A DNA stretch of 64,000 bases from Gnetum montanum (GCA_015680685.1 MNCI01001457.1:80771-144770); one strand, 5' to 3'; positions 22,893 to 35,976 are shown, counted from the stretch's first letter. Notes: generated by a model not told the origin, from the letters alone. Program-made: numbers and translations.

Positions 22893-23099
22893 ATGGTTTC
22901 TTTTAATGATTTTTCTTGTAAGAAATTTAAGAATAAGGAAAAAGTAAAATCCCAAGAATCAGGTCCTCTTATTGCCCAACCTACAAAAATTGTTATGAAA
23001 TTTGTAATTAAAGAAACAATAGTAGCATTAATTAAATTAATTTATAGAGTCTTTGGATTAGTGGCCCATGAATGTGCCAAAGAAGAGTGTGCTTGTTAA
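22893..23099 (+). CDS. Small ORF upstream of gag in element T, intact copy (68 aa)
   Basis: An ATG at 22893 opens 68 codons ending TGT-TAA, with ATG overlapping the stop region (TAAATG). The protein begins MVSFNDFSCKKFKNKEKVK and ends CAKEECAC. It has a basic N-terminal third, a central hydrophobic helix-like stretch and Cys residues at the end. The broken copy at 6227-6436 shares the start, stop and most residues. Position after the LTR leader and before gag suggests a leader-encoded accessory peptide of the retrotransposon, or the remnant of a Gag N-terminus. Homology fades near 23160, so only this piece of the second unit remains. Expression is not shown by the sequence. Confidence 0.4.
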   Translation: MVSFNDFSCKKFKNKEKVKSQESGPLIAQPTKIVMKFVIKETIVALIKLIYRVFGLVAHECAKEECAC

Positions 23100-23427
23100 A
23101 TGAAATCAATAAAGCAACTAAGGAAATAAACACAAATCCAACTAGGAATGATTTGTTACAGAACTACTTCAAATAGGAATGATTTTCTTACTTTCAGTGC
23201 TAAACTAAGATGGTGTTATTACAACCATGATTTATATAAGCACAATTAAGCTTAACCTTTGAACATATCTTGAGTAGATTTTCTTTACTTACAATTCCTA
23301 TGAGCCATTGCTAAAAAAATAATAAGTTTATATGGACACAAATAAACTATTAGGATTTAGCATACCTACATGAGTATAAGAACATTTAGGATGGATCATA
23401 CACAAAACAAAAACCCTCTATCACAAG

Positions 23428-24307
23428 TGATGAGGGGCAAGTATCCCCTACGTTGAACCATATGAATCATAAGCATTCACTAGTGATCTAATTTAATTCC
23501 ATAGACTTAGTCTCCTAAGTTTTCCTATAGTCCTAAATAGTGCATCGTGGAGTTGTATGATCGTTATCTTCCTAACTCATACCTGTGTTATCAGTGCATA
23601 TCGTTAAATATGAGTTAAGGTACATGATGTATATTTTTATGAGTATTTTTATATATTTTTATCCTAATGAACAGGTGAGTGAATAAAGATTTAACAATTA
23701 ATTATCTAACTAATTAGCTAATCTAGTAACTAACTATCCTAATGTAAAGTAACCATTCCCACTTATTGCACACATCCCAAACTTGTATTAATGTTGTTTG
23801 ATTACCAAGTGGCTATTACTAGGCATACTAAATATCTACTATTGGGATTTCCAAGCACAGTATGTTATGATCCAAATGTTCATACTCATGTATTTTTAGG
23901 ATTAATCACATTAATTATTTAAGGCCATAAATGTAAATTGAATTGAAAGTAAAGTGTTAAAGAGTAAACTAATCTAAGTGCTACAATGAATGTGGAAAAT
24001 CTTGACTTTATTATCATTCATGCCAATGTGTTTAGGTACATAGGCACTCAAATAAAGCACCATATAATCTCTTAAATTCATACTACAGGCACTCAGAGGA
24101 AAAATATTCTAACTCTAGAGAAGAGAAAATTCAAGAACTTGGCTATGCTATGATTTCTAAGTGACATAAATGTGGATGGTGAGCACATTTACATAGATCC
24201 TACCTACATTAGTGTCAACACATCTATGTCAATGCATCCTACCATGCGTTGACAAGGATACATCAATGGGGCTATGTTAACACAGATTGTCTAATTATGA
24301 CTCATTA
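23428..24307 (-). repeat. Family A solo LTR
   Basis: An 880-bp LTR in minus orientation, from TGATGAGGGG to GACTCATTA, is flanked by ACAAG (23423-23427) and GCAAG (24308-24312). The matching empty site is at 4653-4657. A target duplication on both sides of a single LTR shows a solo LTR left by LTR-LTR recombination. The 260 bp to its left (23161-23427) hold no recognised feature. Confidence 0.85.
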
Positions 24308-25990
24308 GCAAGTTTGGTAAATTAAAAATGTTGTGCACATTTCTTTTCATTTGGGTTTCTACTATTTTTAGGTTGTTGGGCAAGCATTGATATGAAATTT
24401 TGTTGGATCTTCTTGAAAATGGAAGTCTTTTACAATGGATGAAGATTTGTAAAAGCAACAAAGAGAATAGGTTACTTTCAATTTTTCAACCAAGATATTG
24501 ATGAACTTCGATAGCTTTGTTTGCAAGGAGAAGACTACCAATATTTGCAAAAATTTAATGGATAATTACAATTCATAACACATAGTAGAGATGTAAATTC
24601 AAGGTAAGCATACCAATTTGCTAGGCTCAATGTTTGTTGGGTTTTGGCAAAGCATAGTCTTAGTTAAAATATGCTAATGTCTGAAAGAACTATTTAGTTT
24701 TGTTAAGGATAATTCTATTTTTATTTTCTTGGTTATCAAGGACAAGGAGTGAACAATAGCATTAAAATAAAAAATAAAAAAGTATGAAAGAACAACTATC
24801 AGGTATTGAGCTGCAAAATAAATTGTGAATGCAATAGAAACCCTTAATTAGTGAATGAAACAAAGTTGAAAATCCATTAGATAAAAAATTCAGTAGCTAT
24901 AGCATACATCAACCTCACAATCCATTAGTCAAACACATGTTAACAATATTTACAATTTGGCACAAGTAATAGCATTTATAGATAGTGAGATTCAGGTAAA
25001 ATAAAGAAGGCAAAAAAACTTTAAAAATGTAAATCATACTTACAACTTGTTGAGAAAAATTATAGAGAATTAATGAAATAATTAAGCCAACTTCAACAAG
25101 TCTAAGGATTTATAAAAAAGCATAGAAGTATTATTCATCAATGATGAACCCAACAAAAATAGTTTAAAGAACAATCAAAGATAAACAAAAATAAATATTC
25201 AACAAAAATAGTTTTAGATTACTTTTTAGCAGGTGAAGCATGGCATCATCCACAAAAAATTTATAAGAAAATGTGAATATACAACCTCAAAGTGCAAGAA
25301 TAGTCTTCAAAACCTTCAAGGTTTGTCAGATAAAGAATAGTCTCTAAAACTTGAAAGTTTTCCTAGTAATGCACAAGGAGATAGTGCTTATTATACACAT
25401 AAGAATAGCATTTAGAATAGAAGAATTATGCATCGATTTACCAAATCCTTAAATTAGTTTATTCAATGAGTTAGTTCATTTAAGTAAATGATACTTTCAA
25501 AAGTTCATCATTTATCTTATCTCTTAAATGCAACTCCACAAACGTAATGTGAAATCAATGAGAATAGTTAAGCATTGGAAATCATCTTATACAAATTTAT
25601 CTATTATGAAATGGTAAGATATATTTGTTAAAAATGTGTTGCACTTTTAAAAAGTTTCTAATATAATCTGAAATAAATAATTCATTTTCAACAACATTTC
25701 CTATGTTCAATGTGAAGGTTGTATTTTTGGAAACTATGTTTAATATCTTCTCTTATTATTCATCATTGCTTGCACATATTTTTTTCTTAATCCTTTATTA
25801 TTTCTTATCACTTTTCTTCCCTTTTCTTCTTCACCTTATTCTTCATAATTGATTGAAGGCTACTTATGTTCCATATATGGGATCATAATAGTTTATACAA
25901 TAAGTCACATCTTTTGTTATGATCTATTTAAAAGTGATCATAAACAATCTTGAATAGTTATGAAATTAATGATTTTACATCATGCTATGA
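24308..25990. other. AT-rich DNA without a recognised gene
   Basis: The first 100 bp match 4657-4755. The rest shows no domain in six frames. If element L once had a 3' LTR it should lie around 25700-25900, but nothing there aligns convincingly with family A LTRs, so that end is lost or too decayed to see. Confidence 0.5.
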
Positions 25991-28700
25991 TCATAGTCTA
26001 ATATGACAGGCATCTAATAGTACCTTCATCTTTTCTTCCTTGCTCCTAAGATTATTAATTTGTCTCATGGGCAAGGTAAAGTAGGGAATAATTTCTTCAT
26101 ATTTATGAACCAACTTGTGAATTGTTTATGCTAATGTTAAATGCATGCACTATGTTTTGCAGTTCCTAGTAATATCCCATTCATTTCACCAAGTTCTTTG
26201 TCATTGATCACTAATCTTTGAATCAGCCTTCAAAAACCTCAAGCTTCACATTAGTTATCTCTAGCTTCTACTTAGTCTCTTTGTGAAGTGTAAACTCCAC
26301 CTCATACAAGAGGTGGAATTTAGCTAGCTACTTCTAAATTTTAGACCTTGGTTACCCTAAATTCAACATCACTAGGTTTGCATATTGAAGGTTGGTTAAT
26401 TTTATATATTTTTTCATCTCTTCAATCTACTACTTCTTCATTTGAATATCTACTTGATTATATATGTTTAGCCTATCTAAGATGGGTTGCCATATATTTC
26501 CATGTTGCTGGAATTGTTAGAGAACATCATTTATTTTTATCTTTGCTAGTTTAATCTTCTTCTCATTCACCTTCTTGAGCATGCTGACCTAGTCCTTGTG
26601 GTGATTTTTTACCTTCTCGTATTTTAGGATCTCATTATTACAAGTGGTAATCTCAATGATTGCCTTTTGGTATATGGTGAGTACCTCATCTCTTGAGAGG
26701 TTTCTATTTTTTGCAACTAACCTCCTTACATCCTAGTTTATACTAGCGAGTTGTTCTTACTGCTATCTAAGGTATTCTTCCATCTATTCTTTTATTTTTA
26801 TACCTTAAGTACATGTTAGTTTTCCTTTGTTATTTTTGTGTTATCATGATGCACCTGGATGAGATCATTATTGTTGGTATGCAATATTGGATCTAATAAG
26901 ATTGCATTCCAAATGACCTTTTCTTTTTCTTCCTCAACCGTGCACTAACACTTTTGAAGCTTCTTAAAGTTTCATTCCTAGTTGGAAGATGGCTAGATCT
27001 ACTAGAAGAGCTTTGAATTTAGCAACTTTAGCTACAAACCATTGATTAATAATTGTAGCCTCTTGGAGTTGTGCTTCTTTGACGAGTAGCTTGTCCCTTA
27101 TTTATAGCAATTTTGACTAAGTGATAATATCTTCCAAGATATTGAATATCTCTAAAATTAGTCACTTAGTTTCCACTAGTCATTCCAACATTTGCTTGTG
27201 TGTGCAGTAGTCATATCCCTAATCCTAGTTCGTATAGACACTTGAATATCTACCATGACAAAAATATTAGGCATAGATGTTCCAAGAGCCCTTAGTGCTT
27301 CATCAATTCTATCAACAACCATCTTACTAGATGTCTCGTGATCCTTCTATGGCATGACTAGGACTTTTTCCTCTTCCCCCTCCTCTAGAACCATAGAGAA
27401 GGCCATGAGATTACTTTAAATTTCTAGAAATTGTTTAAAATGTAAGGATATTATGATTTTCTTTGTAGCAAGGTTGGTATGAATAGCAGCCTAGACTTGT
27501 TGAGAGGAGAATAGATTTCTCAAGTCATTTTCCATCTAGTTAATGATCCTAGTGACCTTATTAAGTAGCTCATGATCAAATAGTATGCTAATGATTCACC
27601 ATCACTAGATTCTTGTTATTATTGCTACTCCCTAAGTTACTTGAAATGCTCTACATCTCTAGTAGTTTTGTATATAGGTAGTAGAAGTGGTGGCATGTTC
27701 TCTTAAAATTTAGTGGATGCCTTATCCTTAATCATCTTCTACCATGATGCAGCACAAGCCCTATTGAGTATGTCATTTACATAGCAAGCTATTCCTCTAC
27801 TTTTACACAATTTTCTAATCATGCATGGAAGGGGAGTATCTTTTTATCCTTTTCACTTTTCCTAAATTTCTTTTCAATTCCTAGGAAGGTTAATTAGAGT
27901 AGATTAACAAGGAATTTCCTACTTAGAGTAGCATATGCCTAGGCAAAGGAATTTATAACCTTACTTGGTTATACCATTGGATTCAAGTGGTAGGCTATCA
28001 TCTTGAAAGAAATCCTCTCTACCTTGGTATGAGCATTGTACTCCTTGTGATTCACTTCATAGTACCATTATGTCCATAACTTTTTTACTTTATCATTCAC
28101 TTGAGTAGCCACCTCTGCAAGTTATGCCACAATATTAGGTAATTCCAAGGCCTTCACTATGGACTCCACTAAGGAGGAAATGGTAATGTCCTTTATCTTG
28201 ACTGTCACATCTTCCTAGAGGTTATTCTAGAAGAGATACACCTCTCCAAGATACCATTTCTCATTGGTGAAAATAGTGGGCCAAAGTGGGGATGCCTACA
28301 ACTATGTTTGAACCTTCATTGGTGCCAACTTAAGAAATTGTTCAAAGTTTGACTCTTCAAAAATTGTACTTTGGACCTTCTTATTGAGGATTTTTTCTAG
28401 GCATGCACCTGTTATAGTAACTTCTAGGTTTGGCCTAGGTCTAGGTGCTTCATCCTACCTAGACTATCTAGATTTAGTGGTGAAAATCTATTAGGTAGAT
28501 TCCAACATTGGTTCCTTCTATAGTGGTCTTGTCACATGAGTTGCTTTAGTAGCTTGTTCAACTTACTACTATTTTTGTTATTGTCCTCATCCTTCCCTAG
28601 GGTGTTTTTACCTTATCTATGATGGTTCACCCACTTGAGGACCTCATTTAGGAGCTAGATATAATTACATGGATGATCATGAATTAGTGATTATTGCATG
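25991..28700 (-). pseudogene. Element L 3' ORF
   Basis: The region is homologous to 40720-38040 in element R: shared pieces include FEESNFEQFL, YLGEVYLF, a block like VKIKDITIS, and a long coiled-coil-like second half. It lies 3' of integrase, in the position of the element T 3' ORF, and its first half follows the same putative plant transposon protein pattern. Function unknown. Many stops and frameshifts; the ends are approximate. Confidence 0.5.
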
Positions 28701-30900
28701 GGCACAACTATAGGTACCCTTAGATCATCTATTTGTTAGCTTATGTTCAAAAAATATAGCTCTAATACCCTTAAGTGAATGTAGATTTCTAGGATTAAAA
28801 GTCCTATGGTAATTACATGTTTTTTATTTTTGATTTTAATTATTTAATTAATTAATTTTTTATCATTATTTACCTTAACTACCTATGTTAGTTAACTATG
28901 GGATATTAGAATTTGTTAACAAAATTGATGTTTGGTGGCCCCACGATGTAGAGCTCAACTCTAGAAGTTCACAGAATCAAAAATGAGTTGAATAAGATAA
29001 TCTAAGAACAATTTAACACTATTGGAAGGCTTATGGTTCTAAAAATTGCAAAAATTTCTCATGCTCTTGAAGGCAAATGATATAATTTGGGCTAAATGAT
29101 GTGCATATTTATAAATTTTTTGTCTTGTATTGATAGGGATGCATCAACATATCAGATCATATTAATGGGATCATTGATGTAGTTAATCAACACAATTTCT
29201 CTCAATTTTTAAAGTAAACTTTGCAAAATTTCAAGCAATTTGGGGATCTAATGAGAGCAAAAAGATCCAAGGTTGAGACCAAAAATCATGATGTTTCAAT
29301 GGAGGTTTATAGAAATATAGAAGCTTGAACATTTAGAAATAGGGGTTCATGTCCACCAAGGAAATTCATGAGAAGATGACATAAAATTAAGGATGCATTC
29401 ATTATTAAAATTGCAACAAAATATGGATGGACATGTGAAGATGATGCATAGACTAGATGTCTAAGAGTTACATAAGTAGATCCTCCCTAAAGTAGCCTTA
29501 AGCCTTTAATGCCCTTGTATAACTACTTCATAAGGTGTTCATAGGCACATTGTAAATTTAATATCAATCTTGCCTATAAGCTGTGCCCATAATCATTGCC
29601 ATTAGAACCCTGTACTATACTAAACAAATTCATTATATTAGCCATAATACTTGGAAGTGAGATGGATGGTGGAAAATACAAGGGATTGCAGGAATTAGGA
29701 TGTGAAATACTGTACAACTTCCATAATAAGCCCTTGTATGAGTATGTTGTTAAAATGATTAGAATACCCTTTTGCTTAGGTTTTAGATCATATTCACACT
29801 TGCACCAGTAGAATCACATTACATCAACCCAATCTTACAACTATGAGACCATCAAAACTACAGAAAGCACCATTACTTGATAATATTTAACAAAGAAGTA
29901 GTTAATTAATTATTGAACATTAATTTTAAGAAAACTTGGTCATTGGTCATAAGAGTATCTTTAAGCATGAGTAACATATCTTTCTAGCCCCATAACCAAT
30001 GTTAATCTCACTAGAGGAGTGCCTTTAGGCATGGGTAACATGTCTTTCCAATGTGATCCCTAGGAATATTTCTTATATGAATGAATTAATTAATGTATCA
30101 ATCCTACTAAAGGACTAGCTTTAGGCATGGATAACATGTTTTTCTAGTAACATGGCAAGGTAACACTTATTCAAGAACATGATTTTATTCAAGATTAAAA
30201 CATGAATAATGGTACAACTATGTAGCATGATGAGACCTGTAGAGAAACCTTAAAGAAGTAAAAAAAAATCCTCTTAATTTCATACCCATTTCATTTTCTC
30301 TTAATCCTTATCCCTTTCTTTGGATAGATATATTGTGAATTTATTTTAGTTTTTATGCAAAAGAACCATATTGCTTTCATGATGTGGACTTATTATTAAT
30401 AGAAATGGAGGGATGGATGTCATGGACTTACTACCTTGTACCATAAAAATAACAATTCTTATGTAATGCATGATAATAATAAACACAAGAATTTAAAAAC
30501 ATAAACAACTCAAAGAAATAGAATTACTATAAGAATCTTAAAAATTTTCAAGAAATGGAAAAAAATATGAAGAACATGAAAAAAATCAAAAGAATGATGC
30601 AAAACAAAAAGGATGAATAGTGTATCCTCATAAGATGTTAGGCAAAATGGGTATCTCTCCCATGAATGGGTTGGAAGGAGGAGATATGGAAACTAAAGTG
30701 AGTTTGGTCTTACTTTGAGGTATTATTGTGGGCCATGATTACTTGAAATTCATTAAAAGGTTTCACCTATTGCATGTTAATTAATATATGCTTATCTAGA
30801 CTTGGTGGATAGTAAATCTTCATGCCTCTAAAATGAAAGGTAGAATGCATGATATAAGATCTCTCTCATAATGTTTGAAATCTCATTCATTAAGATAAAT
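28701..30900 (-). other. Element L non-coding region between integrase and the 3' ORF
   Basis: No coding frame is recognised. It contains three copies of a phrase around TTTAGGCATGGGTAACATGTCTTTCCA (29955-30160) and an A-rich GAA/AAA stretch at 30540-30610. Both features recur at the matching place in element R (42180-42290 and 42680-42890), so they belong to the family. Confidence 0.6.
29955..30160 (-). repeat. Three-copy tandem repeat, family A 3' region
   Basis: Three imperfect units, each with TTTA(A/G)GCATG(A/G)(G/A)TAACAT followed by TTTCTAG or TTTCCA, are spaced about 70-95 bp apart. Two units of the same repeat are seen in element R. Confidence 0.65.
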
Positions 30901-32080
30901 AAGTAGGATTCCAATAGAAAACCTTGTCTTCTAGTTGAAATTCTACCTTTCGAATATTAGCATCATAACATTGTTTATTATATGCCTTATGTACTTCATT
31001 CATCATGAGGACCACTATTTTATTTTCATTTATCACATTGAAAGTCACTAGCTATTTTTTTGTGCTAGGTTGATATCTAGGTTGAGGTCACATGTAGTTT
31101 TTAGTGTATGGATTTAAGTTTGGATTAGAAGTTTGGGTAACTTTTTAAACACTAGCTTGTAGAGGGAGTATCCTATAGCAAGTCTCTATGTGAAGTGATA
31201 GATCCATAAGGCATCATTCACTTTTATGCTCCAATATTTCCTATATTTGATGATTTTTCTAGTTATAATTTATGTAATCTCCCTATTTGTTATTTCTACT
31301 TGATCATTGGCTTGGGGATGATAGGGTGTTATAAGTTTATGCTTCACCCCCAAGCATTGCATCAACTTCTTTAATGTGGTATCTATGAAATAGATTCCAT
31401 TGTTAGAAATTAGTGCATGAAGCATACTAAACCTAGTTACCACCTATTGTTAAAAAACTAAGTCCCAGTTATGAAAGTACAATTGGTGATAGCTCCAGCC
31501 TCTACTCATTTTGTGCAATAATGAACAACAATAAGAATACAAGACTTTCCAGTAGACATTGGAGAGATGGAGCCTATGAAACTAATTATCCACAAATCAA
31601 AAGGCTCTAATGATTAAATTTAGTGTTGAGGTTCCTTCATCCTAATGGTCATTCCTTCATCTTGTTGGTAACATTAATATGAATGGGAAAAGTAGTGTAC
31701 ATCAACGAAGATCATTGGCTAGAAATATTTTGCCATCAAAATTTTTTATGATTGTTCTCCTTCCAATATAGTGGCCCCTACAAGGACCTTGATGAACATC
31801 TTGAAGAATCATTGGTTAATCATCATCAAGCATACACCATCATATTAGGTCATTGACACAAATTCTATAAAGATTATTATCTATCTCCATGAAATGCTTG
31901 AGCTACTATAGGAATTGATACTTTCTCTTACAATTTCATTTAGTAGGAGTCTCTTATGTGAGTAGATAGGAGAGGAAATTAGCATACTATGTTGTGGATC
32001 TTTGACTTGTGGACATAATTTCTTTGGCAAAGAGTAGCTCATTAGAAAATTTTTCGAAAAGAGGCTCTTAATCAACTTTG
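30900..32080 (-). pseudogene. Element L integrase
   Basis: On the minus strand the zinc-binding part is near 31870-31740 (DVHQGPCRGHYIGRRTIIKNF), matching DIHEGPCGGQYAGCKTTFKL in element R. The core follows at about 31700-31250, with a decayed SPMSTGK...EAGA block and the PHHPQANGQ region (minus of about 31330-31290). The C-terminal part reaches about 30900, just before the A-rich 3' region. Stops are frequent. Confidence 0.7.
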
Positions 32081-33480
32081 TTATCCCATTTCAATAGACA
32101 CAAATGATCTACAACTACATTCTTGGTTCCTTTTCTATCCATCATTGTAAGATTGAATTCTTGCAAGATCATCAACTACTATATGATACAAGGATTCACT
32201 GATAGTTTATTCATTAGGAAGTGGATGTCACTATGATTTGTGTGCATAAAAACATGCTATCCAAGCAAATAATGCCTAAATTTTTTAGGAGCTTACAACA
32301 TGTCCATTAATTCCTTCTCTATTTTGGTGTAATTTAATTGTGCACATGCAATGCTTTTACTTATGTAGTAGATGTAGTATGAATGTTTCTATCTGTCCAA
32401 CTATGTAAGCACTACTCTCAAGGAAAAATTAGATGCATATCTCATGATATTAAATGATTTATATCATTCTAGTACTTGTAGATTTAGGCTTTCCATAAGC
32501 TTTTACTTTAAGAGTTAGAATGCATCCTCTCATCCCTCATTTCATTTAAATGGTATATCCTTCTTTGTTAGCTTTACTAATAGTTTGATGATTTCTGAAG
32601 AAACTCTTGATAAACCTACTATAGCAACTCATGTGTATAAGGAAGGATCTAACATCTTTAATAATATGTGATTGCCTTGTAATTCCTAGGATTACTTGTA
32701 CCTTTTCTTGATCTATCTCAATATTCTTTTATAAAATGTGATGTCCCAAGATAATGCCCTCATGGACCATTAAGTGGCTCTTTTGCTAATTAATATTAAG
32801 GTTGGTTTCCATACCTCATTTCAAAACTTGCTTAAGATGGTCCAAAACTTGTTCAAAGCCAACATCATAGGTGAAGAAGTCATCCATAAAGACCTCTACA
32901 TCACCACCAATTTTTCTACTAAGAGATGCTAAAGACTATGTATTGAAGATTGCAAGAGGAATGCATAGGCCAAAGGACATCTTTCTATATGCAAATATTC
33001 TCTAGTGATTTGTGAATATTACTTTGGCTTGGTCCTCTAAAGTGATATGAATTTGATTGTAACCACTGTATTTGTCTAGAAAATTGTAGTATTTATACCC
33101 TAAGATGGTGTCCAACCTGTGATTCTTAAATGACAAAGAAAAGTGAGTTTTGAAAGTCGTCATATTTAATAGATTGAAATCAATGCAAACCCTCTCTTAC
33201 CTATATTTATTAGGCACAATGATAAGTGGATTTACCCACTCACTATTTGCCACAAGATAGATGAATCTTACCTTAAAGAGATTTTCTCCCTCCTTCTTAA
33301 CAACTTGTTTCAACTTTGGGTTCACCTTCTTTATGGTTATCTCTTTGACTTGATGGTAGAGTCTGTGTAGGTCTTGTGTTGGCATGTGCATGGATCAATT
33401 TTGATTATCTCATCATATAACTATGTAAAGGCTATTGATCATTACCTTCATCATCTTCTCTTTTTGATCTTTAGTAAACT
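32081..33480 (-). pseudogene. Element L reverse transcriptase and RNase H
   Basis: The RT entry block is at 33391-33197 (VRFIYLVANSEWVNPLIIVPNK). The catalytic box FMDDF is intact at 32890-32876, in the context EVFMDDFFTYD. The thumb and RNase H follow down to about 32100, where the plus-strand wording parallels 45260-45670 of element R. Stops are scattered, most of them TAG or TAA. Confidence 0.8.
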
Positions 33481-34250
33481 AGACATTGATGATTACTAGT
33501 TTTTGATGATTTAGGAACACATACTTTAAGGATTTCAGTAATGTCTTTAGCTTAAGAGATTTTGGTTCAAAGGTTTCTAGAATTTTCATATCTTCCTAAT
33601 ATACTTTTTTTTCCTTTTGTATTCTATATCTAAGAGTTAGTATTTGATCTACATCATCTCATACATCTTATCAATATAAATACTTGTAAGGATCTCTATG
33701 GGTTTCATGCACATTGTTGAAGTGAAGTTATCATCTATGGTTAATCACAAGGTATCTTCTTTCTTCATGGTTACTATGTATAGGCACCTTTGAATACTAG
33801 CTAGTTTGACATATGTATGTTGTGATAGTTCTACTCCTGATTGTCCATATTTTCTGCATGTAATTACACCCTGTATCACTATATGTGATGCATGATACTA
33901 GCTTCTTTTTAATCTTTTCAAATTCATTTTCTTAAACATTTCTATGGAGAGGTCTTTTATTTCAAGCTTGGCATCAATGGTACTTACCTAAGCTCTTTCC
34001 ATGATGATTAAAAAGTCTTTCTTATAGGGGTTAAGTTGACAAACTTTTCCTACAAGCAACCTTTTGAGTGTTTTCCTTTTGACAAAATTTGAGTTTAAGA
34101 CATAAATCTTAGACTCCTATAAGTGTGACAAGATAAAAAAAACCCTTTGGATATTCATACTAGCAAATGTTACACCTTTCATCATCTAATTCAATGTTGA
34201 AAACCTCTTTAATTGTAGCAACTTCTATTTTTGATGATATAGTCCTTTCC
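33481..34250 (-). pseudogene. Element L protease region and linker
   Basis: The block NPYKKDFLIIMERA*VSTID (minus, about 34045-33990) matches the protease C-terminal motif in R (EFPIIIGRAWLSTVDAK) and P (DFPIIMEKTWLSTVNTR); the Trp codon is TAG here. The linker toward RT includes a SHIVIQG-like piece matching CIVYGDNGCNC in R. The N-terminal active site cannot be read with confidence. Confidence 0.65.
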
Positions 34251-35976
34251 TATATTCTTCTTTTCCCTTCTATCTTTGTTCTTGGCTCTTTCTTATGTTG
34301 TCTTCTTTTCCATAATATTTAGTCAAGTTTAGAAATTCTCATTAATAGAGTCTCATATCTTATTAACCTTGGATAAGATTTTGGTAACAAATTTTTAGAT
34401 CAACAAGGTTTTTCACTGTGTAGCCTCCTCTAGTGATGCTCTATTATCTAGTTCATATAGATAGATCTTCTTTTTATGGATGAAAGGTTCTTTGTTGTAC
34501 TCCTATGCACTCTCTCTTTTCTTCAACTTCCCTTATTTCTTTGCTACCTAGTTGACAAGCCTTCGTATATGATGAGCCCTTATTTCTTATAGTCTTCCTT
34601 ATGTGTAAACCTTAAGAGTTTCCATAGTTTTGTTTTAGACTTCATCTATGATGTGGCTTAGCTATTCCCTTTAAGAGAAGCCATAGTTTGGGCATCAATG
34701 CAATAGAGAATAGTACCTACCTAATGCCACATCAAGGGATTCATAATTATCTTATCTCTATTCTTGGCTTTGCTTTCTCAAGTTAGACACTTTAGAGTAT
34801 GTTTAGTATTTTTCATTGAACAACTCCAACATCATAGTTCATCTCCAAATAGATAATAGTTCCAAGGACTAGTACCAAATTTTAGCTTCTTTGATGAGAA
34901 TCCTAAGGAAGAGTTTGAGCTTTTTCCAATCATTCTCAATGTTTTGCAAGAGGCAGGCATCATTAAAGGCTTGGAAGTGATATTGAGTATTAGCATTGTA
35001 GCTTCCCTCAAACTTAGGGATGTTGTTCATGTCTAACTATTTTCTTTGACTATCCCTTTGATCAAAGTAGAAATATAGATGCCCTCTCAAATGTTGATCA
35101 TATGCATCTTATTCCTCATGACCCCTAGCATGGTCATTCTTCCTATGGTGTTGCCTACTATGTCTCCTTTCTTGATGATTTTCCTTTCCTTATTTCTCTT
35201 ACCTATGTTCTATTCTCTAATCCCTATGATGGAGTCTTCTATCATCTTCAACTTATCTATTGCTAATGCCCCTTTAATCATGGTCATGTTCATCCTCATT
35301 AGAGCTTGATGATGAGGATGAGGATGGAGAGCTAAGAGAGTCATGTTAGCTTTCTTTATTTCTCTAGTCTCTTTATTACTTTCAAGATAGACGGTTGGGA
35401 GACCTTAGCCTTGAAGTTTTCCTAGTTCTAGATTCAACTCTTTCCTTACCTTGATTTCTTTCTAAGGTTGAATGCAACCATTGATGGATTATGTTTTCTC
35501 CACCAAATAAAGAAGAACCTTGGTGTTAAGATCTTCCTAATGGTTGATCACTGTCCATCTTTTCTAATTGTCATGTTAGTTGGATTAGAACCCCCTTGTC
35601 TTTGGCAACTTCATGATAAGTCTTCATGAATTTATGTTTTCAAATTTGGACCTTCATTAGTTGATAGTCCTTAAGAGATATGATTGGCCACTTGGTACAA
35701 TGAGATTACTACTTCAATCCCCAACTTCATTAGTGATGACATGAACATTGATGAGATCACATGACCAAGTGGTAACACTATGTTACTCTCTAGGTCTCTC
35801 AATCATAGTTGTTCATCCTAATGAATGATAAAGATGAAGTTTAGAAGAAAAGGATCTAGATGTGTGTAGATAACTTTAATCTATTGGGATACAACCTCCA
35901 TATTCTTCCTTGTTCTATCATGTAATCTTGTGAAGTCATCCACAGGTGGGGAATCAACCTTGCAAGAAGAAAACAT
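34251..35976 (-). pseudogene. Element L gag
   Basis: An ATG at 35976 begins MFSSCKVDSPPVDDFTRL, aligned with the gag start of element P (MSSSSNKCEDVK). A conserved early block reads FIFIIH...LESNIVLPLGHVI, matching DMEGNIILPPDQ in P and DIQGNIVLPLDHV in R. An Asp/Glu- and Arg-rich stretch lies at about 35310-35400, and the gag core at about 34550-34950. Gag would form the particle. Many stops. Confidence 0.7.

Larger units (their letters stand above)
5161..23160 (+). mobile_element. Element T: Athila/Tat-like Ty3/gypsy retrotransposon, tandem LTR-internal-LTR-internal
   Basis: The order is LTR (5161-6071), primer site, small ORF, gag, protease, RT-RNase H, integrase, long spacer, 3' ORF, then a second LTR (21820-22746). 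The second LTR is followed by a second primer site and a second copy of the leader and small ORF, which stops near 23160. Without the nested element S the unit is about 11.6 kb to the end of the second LTR, a usual size for Athila/Tat elements. The integrase wording, the tRNA-Asp-type primer site and the extra 3' ORF point to this lineage. In a hand-aligned stretch of about 165 bp the two LTRs differ at roughly 11% of positions. The tandem form suggests recombination between two copies. All frames are broken. Confidence 0.8.

Noticed and set aside
23428-24307. This LTR as the 3' LTR of element L
   Set aside because: It has its own target duplications on both sides and an empty-site match at 4653, and no polypurine tract adjoins it, so it is a separate solo LTR.
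25700-25990. 3' LTR of element L
   Set aside because: Short words such as TATGATCATAGTC recall the family A LTR start, but no continuous alignment and no TGATGAG end or polypurine tract could be placed.
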